A stretch of 64,000 nt of DNA from Pseudoalteromonas rubra (GTDB taxonomy: Bacteria > Pseudomonadota > Gammaproteobacteria > Enterobacterales > Alteromonadaceae). The notes below the pieces were generated by a model. The model had not been told where the DNA came from and made no database searches. It worked only from the letters and a program-made list of their open reading frames with translations. A program made the translations under genes and the position numbers. Shown in pieces: positions 25,529 to 33,748 of the stretch; position 1 is the stretch's first letter, and each line of letters begins with the position of its first letter. The stretch covers positions 1-64,000 of the forward strand of contig NZ_AHCD03000027.1 in assembly GCF_000238295.3 (NCBI RefSeq), written 5' to 3'.

Positions 25529-27940
25529 TTACTCATAACGCAGTATCAGCGAAGGACGGGTGCTAGCCGCTTTAAAGGCCAGACAGGCAACGGTTAGCCA
25601 GGTGATGACCAGCACACCCAGTGTGGCGGCTGCATATACCCAGGCTGCCTGCTCAATGCGTTCATTAAAGTTATTTAGCCAGGTACTCATCAACCAGTAG
25701 CTCAGCGGTATGGCCAGTAACCCCCCTATGCCGACTATGGTGATGAACTCCTTAGATAAAATGGTCACTATACTGAGCCGTGATGCCCCTAACACTTTGC
25801 GCACAGCCACTTCTTTTTGGCGGCGAATGGTTGCAAACGATGCCAGCCCCAAAATCCCCATACAGGTCAGCACAATCGACAGCGTACTGAACAGCAGCAC
25901 CAGTTGCTGCATTCTGAACTCGTTGATGTGGGCACGCTGATAGTCGTCTTCAATCAGGCTGATCTCGACCTCAGGTATCGCCAGCTCATCGCGAATGAGC
26001 TGCTCGGCCTGGCGCATCACTAGCGCTTTGTTTGCTCCTGGTTGCAGCTTGAGCACCAGAGTACCAATTGCGACATTAATGTCCCCCGCAGTCAGTAAGA
26101 CCGGGAGTTGCTGCTGACGTGCTGAGCCAATTTTAATGTCTTTGATAATGCCAACCACCGTGGCACGGGCTGTGCCTGTGTGCGAGCTGAGGGTCTGGCC
26201 CAGCAGCACGCTGGGGTCATCGTAGCCGGCTTGTTTTGCCAGACTCTGTGAGAGCAGTACAGAGAACGAGCGGATGTTGTCATCGCTGGTTTGGATCCAG
26301 TCGCTGGCAAACTGAGGCAAGAAATCCCGACCTGCTATCAGCTCCAGGCCCAGTGTTTCAACCGCGTGGAAGCCGGTGGCGACGGTCGGCTGTGTGCCTT
26401 CCAGGCGCTCACCGTTTGGAAACACCAAAAACAGTTCTGAGGTCATATCGTTGGTCAGCAGGGTATCTGACTGAGTGACCTGGGCGACGCCTTGCAGAGC
26501 CCTGAGGGTTCTCAGCACCCGAGGTTCAGCTTCCTGATACAAGGCTTCTGCGGGCAGGTTTTTGATGATCAGACGATCGTGCTTTGCATAGCCAACCGGC
26601 AGATCGTTGATCAGCGCCATTTGTTTGTAGACCACGGCTGCGGCAACAATCAGTGCCACCGACAGTGCCCCTTGTAGTCCCAGGGTCAGCTTGCGTACCC
26701 AGATAGCCGTTTTGCCACGTTGCAGGTCGCCACTGAGCACCCGCTTGGCACTGAATGAGGCGATAAACAGTGCCGGGTAGAGGCCAGAGATCACCCCAAT
26801 CAGCACCACGATCCCCATCACCGCGACCAAAAATAAGGGCGAGAAGCTCAATGACAGGCTGCGTTCAAGCAGCTGATTGGCATAAGGGATCATCATTTCC
26901 ACTAGGGCCAGGGCGACCAGCGCGGCCACCATCACAATAAACAAAGATTCCGTCAAAAACTGGGTGAACAGTTGTGGCTTGCTGGCCCCCAGTGCTTTGC
27001 GCACACCCACTTCTTTGGCACGTTTTGCAGCGCCGGCAATGTTCAGGTTGATGAAGTTCACACTGGCAATCACCAGCAACAAAACGGTTAATGCAATGCA
27101 GACCTGCATGACCAGACGAGAGCCGCCTTGTTTCATCTCAAACGGGCCACTGCTGTGAAAGTGCAACTCTGACAGGCGGCTTAATTCTATGGCTCTGAGC
27201 TTGCGGCGGCCGGTCGACTGCTCGCGCATGGCCTCTGTCATCTGCTTGGCGATAAGCCCTGCATCTGTGCCTTCAACCAGGCGCATATAGACATAACCAA
27301 TAAAGGGCATTTTGGTGGCCTTGGGCAGTGCAGTTAAGGTTTCGAATACAAAATGGGTGTTGTCAGGCAAGTCGTCAAATACCGCGGCCACTTCATACTG
27401 ACCCTGGGTATATGATAGGGTTTTGCCTACGGCATTCACATTGCCAAACAAACGCAGTGCTTGTGTCCGGCTGATGGCCAGCAAACCCGGGCGGCTCAGG
27501 GCACTGTCCAGGTCGCCATGCAGCACCGTCATATTGATAAACTCCGGCAAATTGGCCGAGGCCAGATAGACCTTGCTCAGGCGCACCTGCTCGCCGGCCA
27601 CACTGACGTCCAGGGCCATCGGCTCGGCTGAGTAAGCCAGGTTGTCGGTGGACACCAGCATCATGATGTCTTCAACCTGCGCATGGTTTTGCATATTCAG
27701 GGCCTGTTGCGAGTCTGAGGCTGCGATCAGTTGCAGACCCCAGGCACGGTAATCGGTATGCACCCGGTAAACACGCTCAGCATGGGGGTGTTGCTTGTCA
27801 AAAGACAGCTCATAGGCTGCAAACAACGCCACCATAATGGCGGCCGCCAGACCAATACTAAAACCGACCAGATTAAGGGCAAAGTGGCGGGGGTCTTTTT
27901 TAATCGCCCTGAGTGTGGTTTTAAAATAATTCACAATCAT
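25529..27940 (-). CDS. ABC transporter permease, MacB/FtsX family
   Basis: An 803-aa inner-membrane protein with two FtsX/MacB units: membrane helix 1 (~20-42), periplasmic domain, then three helices (~285-410), a link helix (~425-445), a second periplasmic domain and three C-terminal helices (~685-795). RAKEVGVRKALGAS and RQKEVAVRKVLGAS are the cytoplasmic coupling motifs in each half. It is the last gene of an adaptor-ATPase-permease operon. Such MacAB-like pumps export peptides, antibiotics or lipoprotein-like cargo by mechanotransmission. Cargo is unknown. Confidence 0.93.
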   Translation of the reverse strand: MIVNYFKTTLRAIKKDPRHFALNLVGFSIGLAAAIMVALFAAYELSFDKQHPHAERVYRVHTDYRAWGLQLIAASDSQQALNMQNHAQVEDIMMLVSTDNLAYSAEPMALDVSVAGEQVRLSKVYLASANLPEFINMTVLHGDLDSALSRPGLLAISRTQALRLFGNVNAVGKTLSYTQGQYEVAAVFDDLPDNTHFVFETLTALPKATKMPFIGYVYMRLVEGTDAGLIAKQMTEAMREQSTGRRKLRAIELSRLSELHFHSSGPFEMKQGGSRLVMQVCIALTVLLLVIASVNFINLNIAGAAKRAKEVGVRKALGASKPQLFTQFLTESLFIVMVAALVALALVEMMIPYANQLLERSLSLSFSPLFLVAVMGIVVLIGVISGLYPALFIASFSAKRVLSGDLQRGKTAIWVRKLTLGLQGALSVALIVAAAVVYKQMALINDLPVGYAKHDRLIIKNLPAEALYQEAEPRVLRTLRALQGVAQVTQSDTLLTNDMTSELFLVFPNGERLEGTQPTVATGFHAVETLGLELIAGRDFLPQFASDWIQTSDDNIRSFSVLLSQSLAKQAGYDDPSVLLGQTLSSHTGTARATVVGIIKDIKIGSARQQQLPVLLTAGDINVAIGTLVLKLQPGANKALVMRQAEQLIRDELAIPEVEISLIEDDYQRAHINEFRMQQLVLLFSTLSIVLTCMGILGLASFATIRRQKEVAVRKVLGASRLSIVTILSKEFITIVGIGGLLAIPLSYWLMSTWLNNFNERIEQAAWVYAAATLGVLVITWLTVACLAFKAASTRPSLILRYE

Positions 27941-27970
27941 AACAGATACGTCCTTTTTAATTCCGGCGTG

Positions 27971-28669
27971 TTAAGCGGCAGGGGAAACGCTGTTGGCTTT
28001 GTCCAGCATGACCTGGCCGTCGAGCAGTCGTACTAAACGATCGGCATAGGCCCCTTCTTTTTCCGAGTGGGTGACCACAATCACTGTGGTGCCTTCGCGG
28101 TTGAGTTCGCGCAGCATGGCCATCACTTCTTCGCCGTTTCTGGAATCCAGGTTACCGGTTGGCTCATCCGCCAGGATCAGCTTAGGGTTGATCACAAGCG
28201 CTCGGGCAACGGCCACCCGTTGTTGCTGACCGCCTGACAATTGCTGCGGCAGGTGATCGGCGCGGTGGTCAATGGCCACGCGTTTTAAAATGGCTTCAAC
28301 CCGCTGTTTGCGCTGTGCTTTGGAGATGTTCTGATATTGCAGAGGCAGCTCCACGTTTTCGAATACGGTCAGTTCATCAATCAGGTTAAAGCTCTGAAAG
28401 ACGAAGCCGATGGACGCTTTACGCAGTTCAGCCAGGCGTTTTTCGCTGTATCCGGCGATGTCGGTCCCGGCGAATTCAAATGCACCTGAGGTGGGCGAGT
28501 CAAGCATGCCTAATATAGACAGCAGGGTTGATTTACCACAGCCCGAGGGGCCCATAATGGCCAGAAACTCGCCTTCATTAACCTGTAGGTCAATCTCGTT
28601 CAGCGCGATGGTTTCTACGTCTTCGGTACGAAATACCCGGCTTAGGTTGGTCAGTTTAATCATCTTCAA
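27971..28669 (-). CDS. ABC transporter ATP-binding protein, MacB/LolD type
   Basis: A 232-aa ATPase. Walker A is GPSGCGKST, the Q-loop is FQSFNLI, the signature is LSGGQQQR, Walker B is LILADEPTGN and the switch His is in VVTHSE. MKMIKL gives a choice of two ATGs two codons apart. It sits between the adaptor and permease genes on the same strand, with 30-bp gaps. It powers the permease encoded at 25529. Membership of the MacB/LolD class follows from the VEDVETIALNEIDL-type N terminus (DVETIALNEI). Confidence 0.95.
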   Translation of the reverse strand: MKMIKLTNLSRVFRTEDVETIALNEIDLQVNEGEFLAIMGPSGCGKSTLLSILGMLDSPTSGAFEFAGTDIAGYSEKRLAELRKASIGFVFQSFNLIDELTVFENVELPLQYQNISKAQRKQRVEAILKRVAIDHRADHLPQQLSGGQQQRVAVARALVINPKLILADEPTGNLDSRNGEEVMAMLRELNREGTTVIVVTHSEKEGAYADRLVRLLDGQVMLDKANSVSPAA

Positions 28670-28696
28670 TTCCTTCAGGCTGTTGTTATTCTGGTT

Positions 28697-29944
28697 TTAG
28701 TTCAGTTGTAATGTCTGTGCTTTATCAAAGTGGCTGTAGCTGGAGGTGATCACCTGATCGCCTGGTGCCAGTCCGTCTAATACTTCAAAGTAGTCACGGT
28801 TTTTCTTGCCCAGCACGATATTTTTGCGGATCGCGGTATCGCCCGTCACCACGTAAACCCAGTTGCCTCCACTGCTGGTATAAAACGCCCCGCGTTTGAC
28901 CAGCAGGGCATTGTTTTTGCTGTCGCCCAGCATCAGAGCTACATCCAGGTTCTGACCGCGTTTTATGCCATCCAGCCCGGCAGGCAGCGCCACTTCTACC
29001 TGAAATTGCGCATTGGTGACTCGGCTGTCGATTTTGCTGACATGCGCGCTAACTTGCTCGGTGCCTAATGAGACGTGTACCGCCATGCCGCTGTGTACCT
29101 GGTTAAGATAAAACTCATCTAGCCGGACCGTCAGTTTGTATTCATTCGGTATGTCTATCTGACCCAGGCGTGCGCCACGCTCTTTGGATTCGCCAATTTC
29201 AACGTCCAGCTCGCTCAGATAGCCAGACACCGGTGCTTTGATCAACAGGTTTTCGAGGTTGTGACGGGCAAATTGCAGGTTCTTTTGCAGCATCTCAGCA
29301 CTGTCTTCGAGCTGTGCAACCTGGACTTCACGGATGGTATTTTCCTGTTTTTGGCGATCCAGAGTCAGTTCCTTACGTGCTTTGTAGTAGGCCAAATCAT
29401 CTTTGATTTCATCCAGCTTGTCCTGGGCCAGCATGCCTTTATTAGCCAGTCGCGCCGACTGTGTGTAGCGCCTTTGCAGGTGATTAATCTGCAGTTCAAT
29501 CTCCAGCAGATCGCGGCGCAGGTTCAGGCGGCTGGTTTCCATGTTCATTTGGGTGTTACGCAGGAAGTTAAGCTGCTCGGTGACTTGCGCTTCACGGCTC
29601 ATCACATCCAGTTGCAGGTTGGTATTACTCAGGCGCACCAGTGGCTGACCTTGTTCAACATACTCACCTTGTTCAACCAGGCGCTCTTCAACCCGTCCGC
29701 CTGCGACGGTGTCGAGGTAAATGGTGGTTTTGGGCACCACCTGACCACGCAGACTCAGGGCATCAACAAACTGGCCTTGTGTTACGGTACTGATGGTCAG
29801 GCTGTTTAGTGGTACATTTTGGCTGCGTCCGGTGCTGCTCGATTGTGTAAAGGCATAGGCAAGGGCGGTTGCTAATATTAAGCTAACCGCGACGCCCGTC
29901 TTAAGGTGCTTGTTAAGCCCTGAGCGTTCTATCTTCTTATCCAT
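28697..29944 (-). CDS. Periplasmic adaptor subunit (MacA/HlyD type) of the export pump
   Basis: A 415-aa membrane-fusion protein, started at MDKKIERSGLNKHLKTG. It has one membrane anchor (~17-36), a lipoyl half-motif (VEERLVEQGEYVEQGQPLVR), a long coiled-coil hairpin (~120-215), a second lipoyl half (IKAPVSGYLSELDVEIGES) and barrel domains. An upstream frame opening to 30133 would swallow the sigma-54 promoter at 29993-30008 and is rejected. First gene of the adaptor-ATPase-permease operon, which ends at the terminator at 25470. Confidence 0.93.
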   Translation of the reverse strand: MDKKIERSGLNKHLKTGVAVSLILATALAYAFTQSSSTGRSQNVPLNSLTISTVTQGQFVDALSLRGQVVPKTTIYLDTVAGGRVEERLVEQGEYVEQGQPLVRLSNTNLQLDVMSREAQVTEQLNFLRNTQMNMETSRLNLRRDLLEIELQINHLQRRYTQSARLANKGMLAQDKLDEIKDDLAYYKARKELTLDRQKQENTIREVQVAQLEDSAEMLQKNLQFARHNLENLLIKAPVSGYLSELDVEIGESKERGARLGQIDIPNEYKLTVRLDEFYLNQVHSGMAVHVSLGTEQVSAHVSKIDSRVTNAQFQVEVALPAGLDGIKRGQNLDVALMLGDSKNNALLVKRGAFYTSSGGNWVYVVTGDTAIRKNIVLGKKNRDYFEVLDGLAPGDQVITSSYSHFDKAQTLQLN

Positions 29945-29992
29945 AGTGCAACTCCTGCTATCTGATGCGGTTCGGGTGTATGAACTAAAGTA

Positions 29993-30008
29993 ATCAAACC
30001 GCGTGCCA
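29993..30008 (-). promoter_or_regulatory. Sigma-54 promoter of the export operon
   Basis: On the minus strand, TGGCACG-CGGT-TTGAT matches the -24/-12 consensus TGGCACG-N4-TTGCW at all but one position. It lies 49 bp before the adaptor start at 29944. The divergent neighbour encodes a sigma-54-dependent response regulator. Confidence 0.85.
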
Positions 30009-30071
30009 ACCTTGAAAGTATAATAAATACAATGAATTATCATTTTACTTGGCTTATTGATCTGGCGCAGG

Positions 30072-30088
30072 TGTCCGCTAATAGAACA
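30072..30088. promoter_or_regulatory. Upstream activator site 1 for the response regulator
   Basis: TGTCC-GCTAATA-GAACA, an imperfect inverted repeat, 64 bp upstream of the sigma-54 promoter. It pairs with a second similar site 32-33 bp away. Confidence 0.55.
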
Positions 30089-30104
30089 CTCGGCATCACG
30101 CAAC

Positions 30105-30120
30105 TGCCCATAAATGGACA
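30105..30120. promoter_or_regulatory. Upstream activator site 2 for the response regulator
   Basis: TGCCC-ATAAAT-GGACA, an inverted repeat of the same TGTCC/GGACA type as site 1. The centre spacing of about three helical turns is typical of tandem sites for NtrC-family dimers. Confidence 0.55.
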
Positions 30121-30177
30121 CATCCTCGCGCAATACGCTAAGCTAATAAGTAAATAACAATAAATTAGGGACAGATC

Positions 30178-31578
30178 GTGAGTGCAAAACAACCCGGGGC
30201 CATTTTGGTGGTGGACGACAACCCGGATATTCTGATCGCGGCGAGGCTACTGCTCAAACAACACTATCAGGTGGTCAAAACCACCGACAATCCGTTTGAT
30301 ATTGAACAGCTGGTTAAAGCCCACAACATTGAAGTGATCCTGTTGGATATGAACTTTAATCGTGATGCCATCAGTGGTCAGGAAGGCTTTTACTGGCTGA
30401 AGAAAATCATTACGCAGGACCCCAGCATTGTGGTCTTGCTGATGACGGCCTATGGTGACATTCAGCTGGCGGTGGATGCCATTAAGGCCGGGGCGGCAGA
30501 TTTTATTGCTAAGCCCTGGCAAAACGAGCAGTTGCTGGGGGCGGTGGCAGCGGCGTTTGCCCACGCCAAAGACAAGCAGCAGCTGGGTAAGCTAACCCGC
30601 CAGACACAAGGACTGAATCAGGCGCTCAGTGAGTCATCAACGGGTCCGGCCTTTGACTTTTTGGGCCAAAGTGCGGCTATGCAACAGGTGTTTGCGACCA
30701 TAGACAAAGCGGCTCAGTCTGATGCCAATATTTTGATCACCGGTGAAAGCGGCACTGGCAAAGAGCTGGCCGCTCACGCCATTCACCGCGCCAGTCTGCG
30801 TGCTGCACAACCTATGATCAGTCTGGATATGGGCGCCATTTCTGATGCGCTGTTTGAAAGCGAACTGTTTGGCCACAAAAAAGGCGCTTTTACCGATGCC
30901 AAAGCCGATAAAATAGGCCGGTTTGAGCTGGCCAGTGGCGGGTCGTTGTTCCTTGATGAGCTGGGGAATTTGCCTTTAAACCATCAGGCCACCTTGCTGG
31001 CGGCGCTACAGAATCGGTGCATCACCCCAGTGGGCGGCACCAAACCGCTTGATGTGGATATCCGCCTGATCTGCGCGACTAACGACAATCTGCAACAGGC
31101 GGTCAATGAAGGACGCTTCAGGCAGGATCTGTTATACCGCATCAATACGGTCGAAATCCGCCTGCCTCCGCTGAGGGAGCGCAGCGAGGATATTCCTTTG
31201 CTGGTGAATTATTACCTGGCACACTTTGCACACAGGTACAAACGCGCATTGCAGATCACTGAGCAAGATATGGCCGCGCTGTGCGGATATGGCTGGCCTG
31301 GTAACGTTCGCGAGCTGGCTCATGCAATTGAGCGGGCCGTGATTTTATCGGATGGCGACACACTGGATGTGACGTCTGTAATTGGCGTGACAGCGACCTC
31401 ATTGGAGGTAGCACAAGGCAGTAGTGGGAGTTACGATACATTCGATCTGGAAGTGCTGGAACAGCGAACCATCCGTGCCGCACTTAAGCATTATCAGGGG
31501 AATGTGAGCCACGCAGCTAAAGCGCTGGGATTGACGCGCGGTGCCATGTATCGGCGACTGGAAAAATATGGGCTGTAG
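30178..31578 (+). CDS. Sigma-54-dependent response regulator, NtrC family
   Basis: A 466-aa regulator with GTG start. The receiver domain (~8-125) has acid pocket DD, phospho-acceptor in ILLDMNF and Lys in IAKPW. The AAA+ domain (~155-390) has Walker A GESGTGKE, the sigma-54 loop ELFGHKKGAFTDA (GAFTGA with D for G) and Walker B GGSLFLDELGN. A Fis-type HTH lies at the end (ALKHYQGNVSHAAKALGL). It faces the export operon, whose sigma-54 promoter and twin upstream sites lie in the shared 233-bp gap. The kinase gene follows after 9 bp. Confidence 0.95.
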   Translation: MSAKQPGAILVVDDNPDILIAARLLLKQHYQVVKTTDNPFDIEQLVKAHNIEVILLDMNFNRDAISGQEGFYWLKKIITQDPSIVVLLMTAYGDIQLAVDAIKAGAADFIAKPWQNEQLLGAVAAAFAHAKDKQQLGKLTRQTQGLNQALSESSTGPAFDFLGQSAAMQQVFATIDKAAQSDANILITGESGTGKELAAHAIHRASLRAAQPMISLDMGAISDALFESELFGHKKGAFTDAKADKIGRFELASGGSLFLDELGNLPLNHQATLLAALQNRCITPVGGTKPLDVDIRLICATNDNLQQAVNEGRFRQDLLYRINTVEIRLPPLRERSEDIPLLVNYYLAHFAHRYKRALQITEQDMAALCGYGWPGNVRELAHAIERAVILSDGDTLDVTSVIGVTATSLEVAQGSSGSYDTFDLEVLEQRTIRAALKHYQGNVSHAAKALGLTRGAMYRRLEKYGL

Positions 31579-31587
31579 GGAGTAACT

Positions 31588-32919
31588 ATGTCCTATCTGA
31601 AACGTCACCCCCGCTGGTTACTGGGGTTGCAGCTGGGCCTGTTGTGTGTACTGGTCAGTGCTGCAACCGGGCTGTATCTGCACAGTGGGCTTAGTGCCAC
31701 CTGGCTGCTCGTGTTGCTACTTATCGTCGTATGCTGTGGTGCGATATTCACCTTGTTTGCCCGGCAGCAAAGACAAAGCACGGCGGTGATCCGGGCGCTG
31801 GTAAATGGCGACAGTTCTTTGCGACTCAGTCCCAGTCATCCGCTGCACCAGGAGTATGATGAGATCCGTCATACTTTGCAGGCAGCGCGGTTCAAAGCTG
31901 AGCAACAGGCACAGTTTTTTCAGGCTTTGTTGCTGCACATTGAGCTGGCAGTGCTGGTGTGTGACAGCGAGGGCAGAGTGATAGAGTCCAACCCGGCGGT
32001 GGCACGCCTGCTGGGGAAATCGGTCAGCAGCGTGGCTGAACTGGAGCATATTGGCGCGTTAATTCAAAGTTGTGATACGCAGTTAAAAACCAGTGCGCCC
32101 TGGCAGCGTGGTGAGCAGCAGGATACTTTGTCGGTACAGATCAGCGTTGCACAAATTCAGGGTCAGATCCGCAAGGTGGTTACCCTGACCTCTATTCATA
32201 CCGCCCTGAACAGCAAAGAACAACAGGCCTATAAGCGTCTGACCCGAGTGTTAACCCATGAAGTGGCAAATTCCATCACGCCTTTGTCTTCGATCGCCCA
32301 GTCTTGTCGGGGGCTGTTGCCCGATGCACTGTGTTTTGATGATGAAGACGATAAAGACGATTTGATCCTGGCATTGAATACACTGGCTGCGCGCACTGAG
32401 CATCTGGGAGCGTTTATTACTCGCTTCAGGGCGATCAGTAGTTTGCCGCGTCCGAGCCTGAGTCCCACCTCCCTGGCGCCTTTGCTGGAGCGGTTAGTGG
32501 CCTTACACAAAAACCAGCTCAGTGCGGCAGGGATCCAGTGTGAGCTGAGCGTGTCAACTAAGCTGCTGGTGATGTTGGATCCCGGACAGATCGAACAGGT
32601 GTTGATAAACCTGTTCACCAATGCGGTTCAGGCCATTGAACAGGTGCAGCAAAGCGGCACTCAGCAAATCGACAGCCCGGTAATTCAGCTGACGTTGGCA
32701 CAAAATGAGGCACAACAGGTGTATGTGGAGATCTGCGATAACGGGCCGGGCGTTGAAGCCCATGTCGTTGATATGATGTTTGTGCCTTTCTTCACGACTA
32801 AACAGCAGGGATCGGGCATTGGCCTGAGTCTGTCGCGGCAGATCATGGTCAGTCATGGCGGCGACCTGATCTATTTGCAAAAATCGCAGGGGGCCTGCTT
32901 TCGCTGTGTATTTGGTTAA
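31588..32919 (+). CDS. Sensor histidine kinase, NtrY-like
   Basis: A 443-aa kinase. Two membrane helices close together (~10-29 and ~35-55) leave almost no periplasmic loop, so it probably senses within the membrane or cytoplasm. A HAMP-like linker and a PAS domain (~105-195) follow. The H-box is RVLTHEVANSITPL and the ATPase domain has N-box INLFTNAVQA, DNGPGV and GSGIGLSLSRQI. It is the partner of the response regulator just upstream and is probably in the same transcript. Confidence 0.93.
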   Translation: MSYLKRHPRWLLGLQLGLLCVLVSAATGLYLHSGLSATWLLVLLLIVVCCGAIFTLFARQQRQSTAVIRALVNGDSSLRLSPSHPLHQEYDEIRHTLQAARFKAEQQAQFFQALLLHIELAVLVCDSEGRVIESNPAVARLLGKSVSSVAELEHIGALIQSCDTQLKTSAPWQRGEQQDTLSVQISVAQIQGQIRKVVTLTSIHTALNSKEQQAYKRLTRVLTHEVANSITPLSSIAQSCRGLLPDALCFDDEDDKDDLILALNTLAARTEHLGAFITRFRAISSLPRPSLSPTSLAPLLERLVALHKNQLSAAGIQCELSVSTKLLVMLDPGQIEQVLINLFTNAVQAIEQVQQSGTQQIDSPVIQLTLAQNEAQQVYVEICDNGPGVEAHVVDMMFVPFFTTKQQGSGIGLSLSRQIMVSHGGDLIYLQKSQGACFRCVFG

Positions 32920-32924
32920 AGGAA

Positions 32925-32946
32925 AAAAGCCAGGCTAGCTGGCTTT
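32925..32946 (+). terminator. Terminator after the kinase gene
   Basis: AAAGCCAG and CTGGCTTT stem with a 5-base loop, six bases after the kinase stop. It is flanked upstream by an A-run, so it could also work on the minus strand. Confidence 0.65.
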
Positions 32947-33171
32947 AGCTTGAAGGCCATGGCAGGCAACCATGGTCGGGGTCATAATCTCAGGTACCGC
33001 AGGGGGCCAATAAGACACCGTGCCGGGCAAAGTACCTTGTGATTCATCGTGTCGCAGCATTATGGCTGAACTCAGTCAGACCAAGTATTCACACCCTGAG
33101 TAGGCGTATAGGGTGAAAGTCGCAGGATTATGCCGTTTGACGATGCGTGCAAACGCTGACCGTTTCAATTA

Positions 33172-33591
33172 TCAGTCACCCGGGCAATTGTTATTGCGGA
33201 TACACTCTTTGTCCATGTCATCGACCCAGACATCCTTGAGATAACAGCTAGCCGGGTCGTCGACCCAAATATCTTCAGAGTAACTGAGGTCAACAATTTT
33301 AGAGAGGTAAAGGTAGCCTGCGTAGACCGCGCCGTTATCATAATGGTGGTTGATAGGCCTTTGCTGTCGACAGGTCGTATCACTGACGGTTTCCTGGTAA
33401 CTTACTTCAACATAATCTAACGGGTTGTCTACATTGAATAGTTTTCCTCTGTGTGTGCAGTGATACGCGATTTTAGTGGTCGTCACCTTTTGTTTCGGGC
33501 AGATCAAAACTTGTGTCCAGTAGGCACTGGCAGGGGCCGAATAAGCCATTACACTGGCGAGCACAATGCTGATTGCTTTGAGTGATTTCAT
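33172..33591 (-). CDS. Small secreted Cys-containing protein, function unknown
   Basis: A 139-aa protein with a clear signal peptide (MKSLKAISIVLASVMAYSAP, cut after ASA). The mature part has six Cys and two copies of a WVDD motif (DIWVDDPASCY and DVWVDDMDKEC). It ends acidic. Similar export signals and even Cys numbers point to a disulfide-stabilised periplasmic or extracellular protein. I recognise no family. It stands alone between the kinase gene and the TonB receptor. Confidence 0.7.
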   Translation of the reverse strand: MKSLKAISIVLASVMAYSAPASAYWTQVLICPKQKVTTTKIAYHCTHRGKLFNVDNPLDYVEVSYQETVSDTTCRQQRPINHHYDNGAVYAGYLYLSKIVDLSYSEDIWVDDPASCYLKDVWVDDMDKECIRNNNCPGD

Positions 33592-33748
33592 GTTGTTTTC
33601 CTTATGCTTATTGCTATTCGGGTAATATCCGAAGCCGATTTTTATTGTGGTTTAGCTCGGCAGCGACAGTGTCATCATAGCAATGGCGTGCAGCCCAGAC
33701 GCCTCCCCGACCGGGGTGGGTGATAGAGAGAATGGCGGTTGTTGCGGT

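Noticed and set aside
29945..30133. 63-residue N-terminal extension of the adaptor
   Set aside because: It would lie across the sigma-54 promoter and the activator sites and has no conserved residues.
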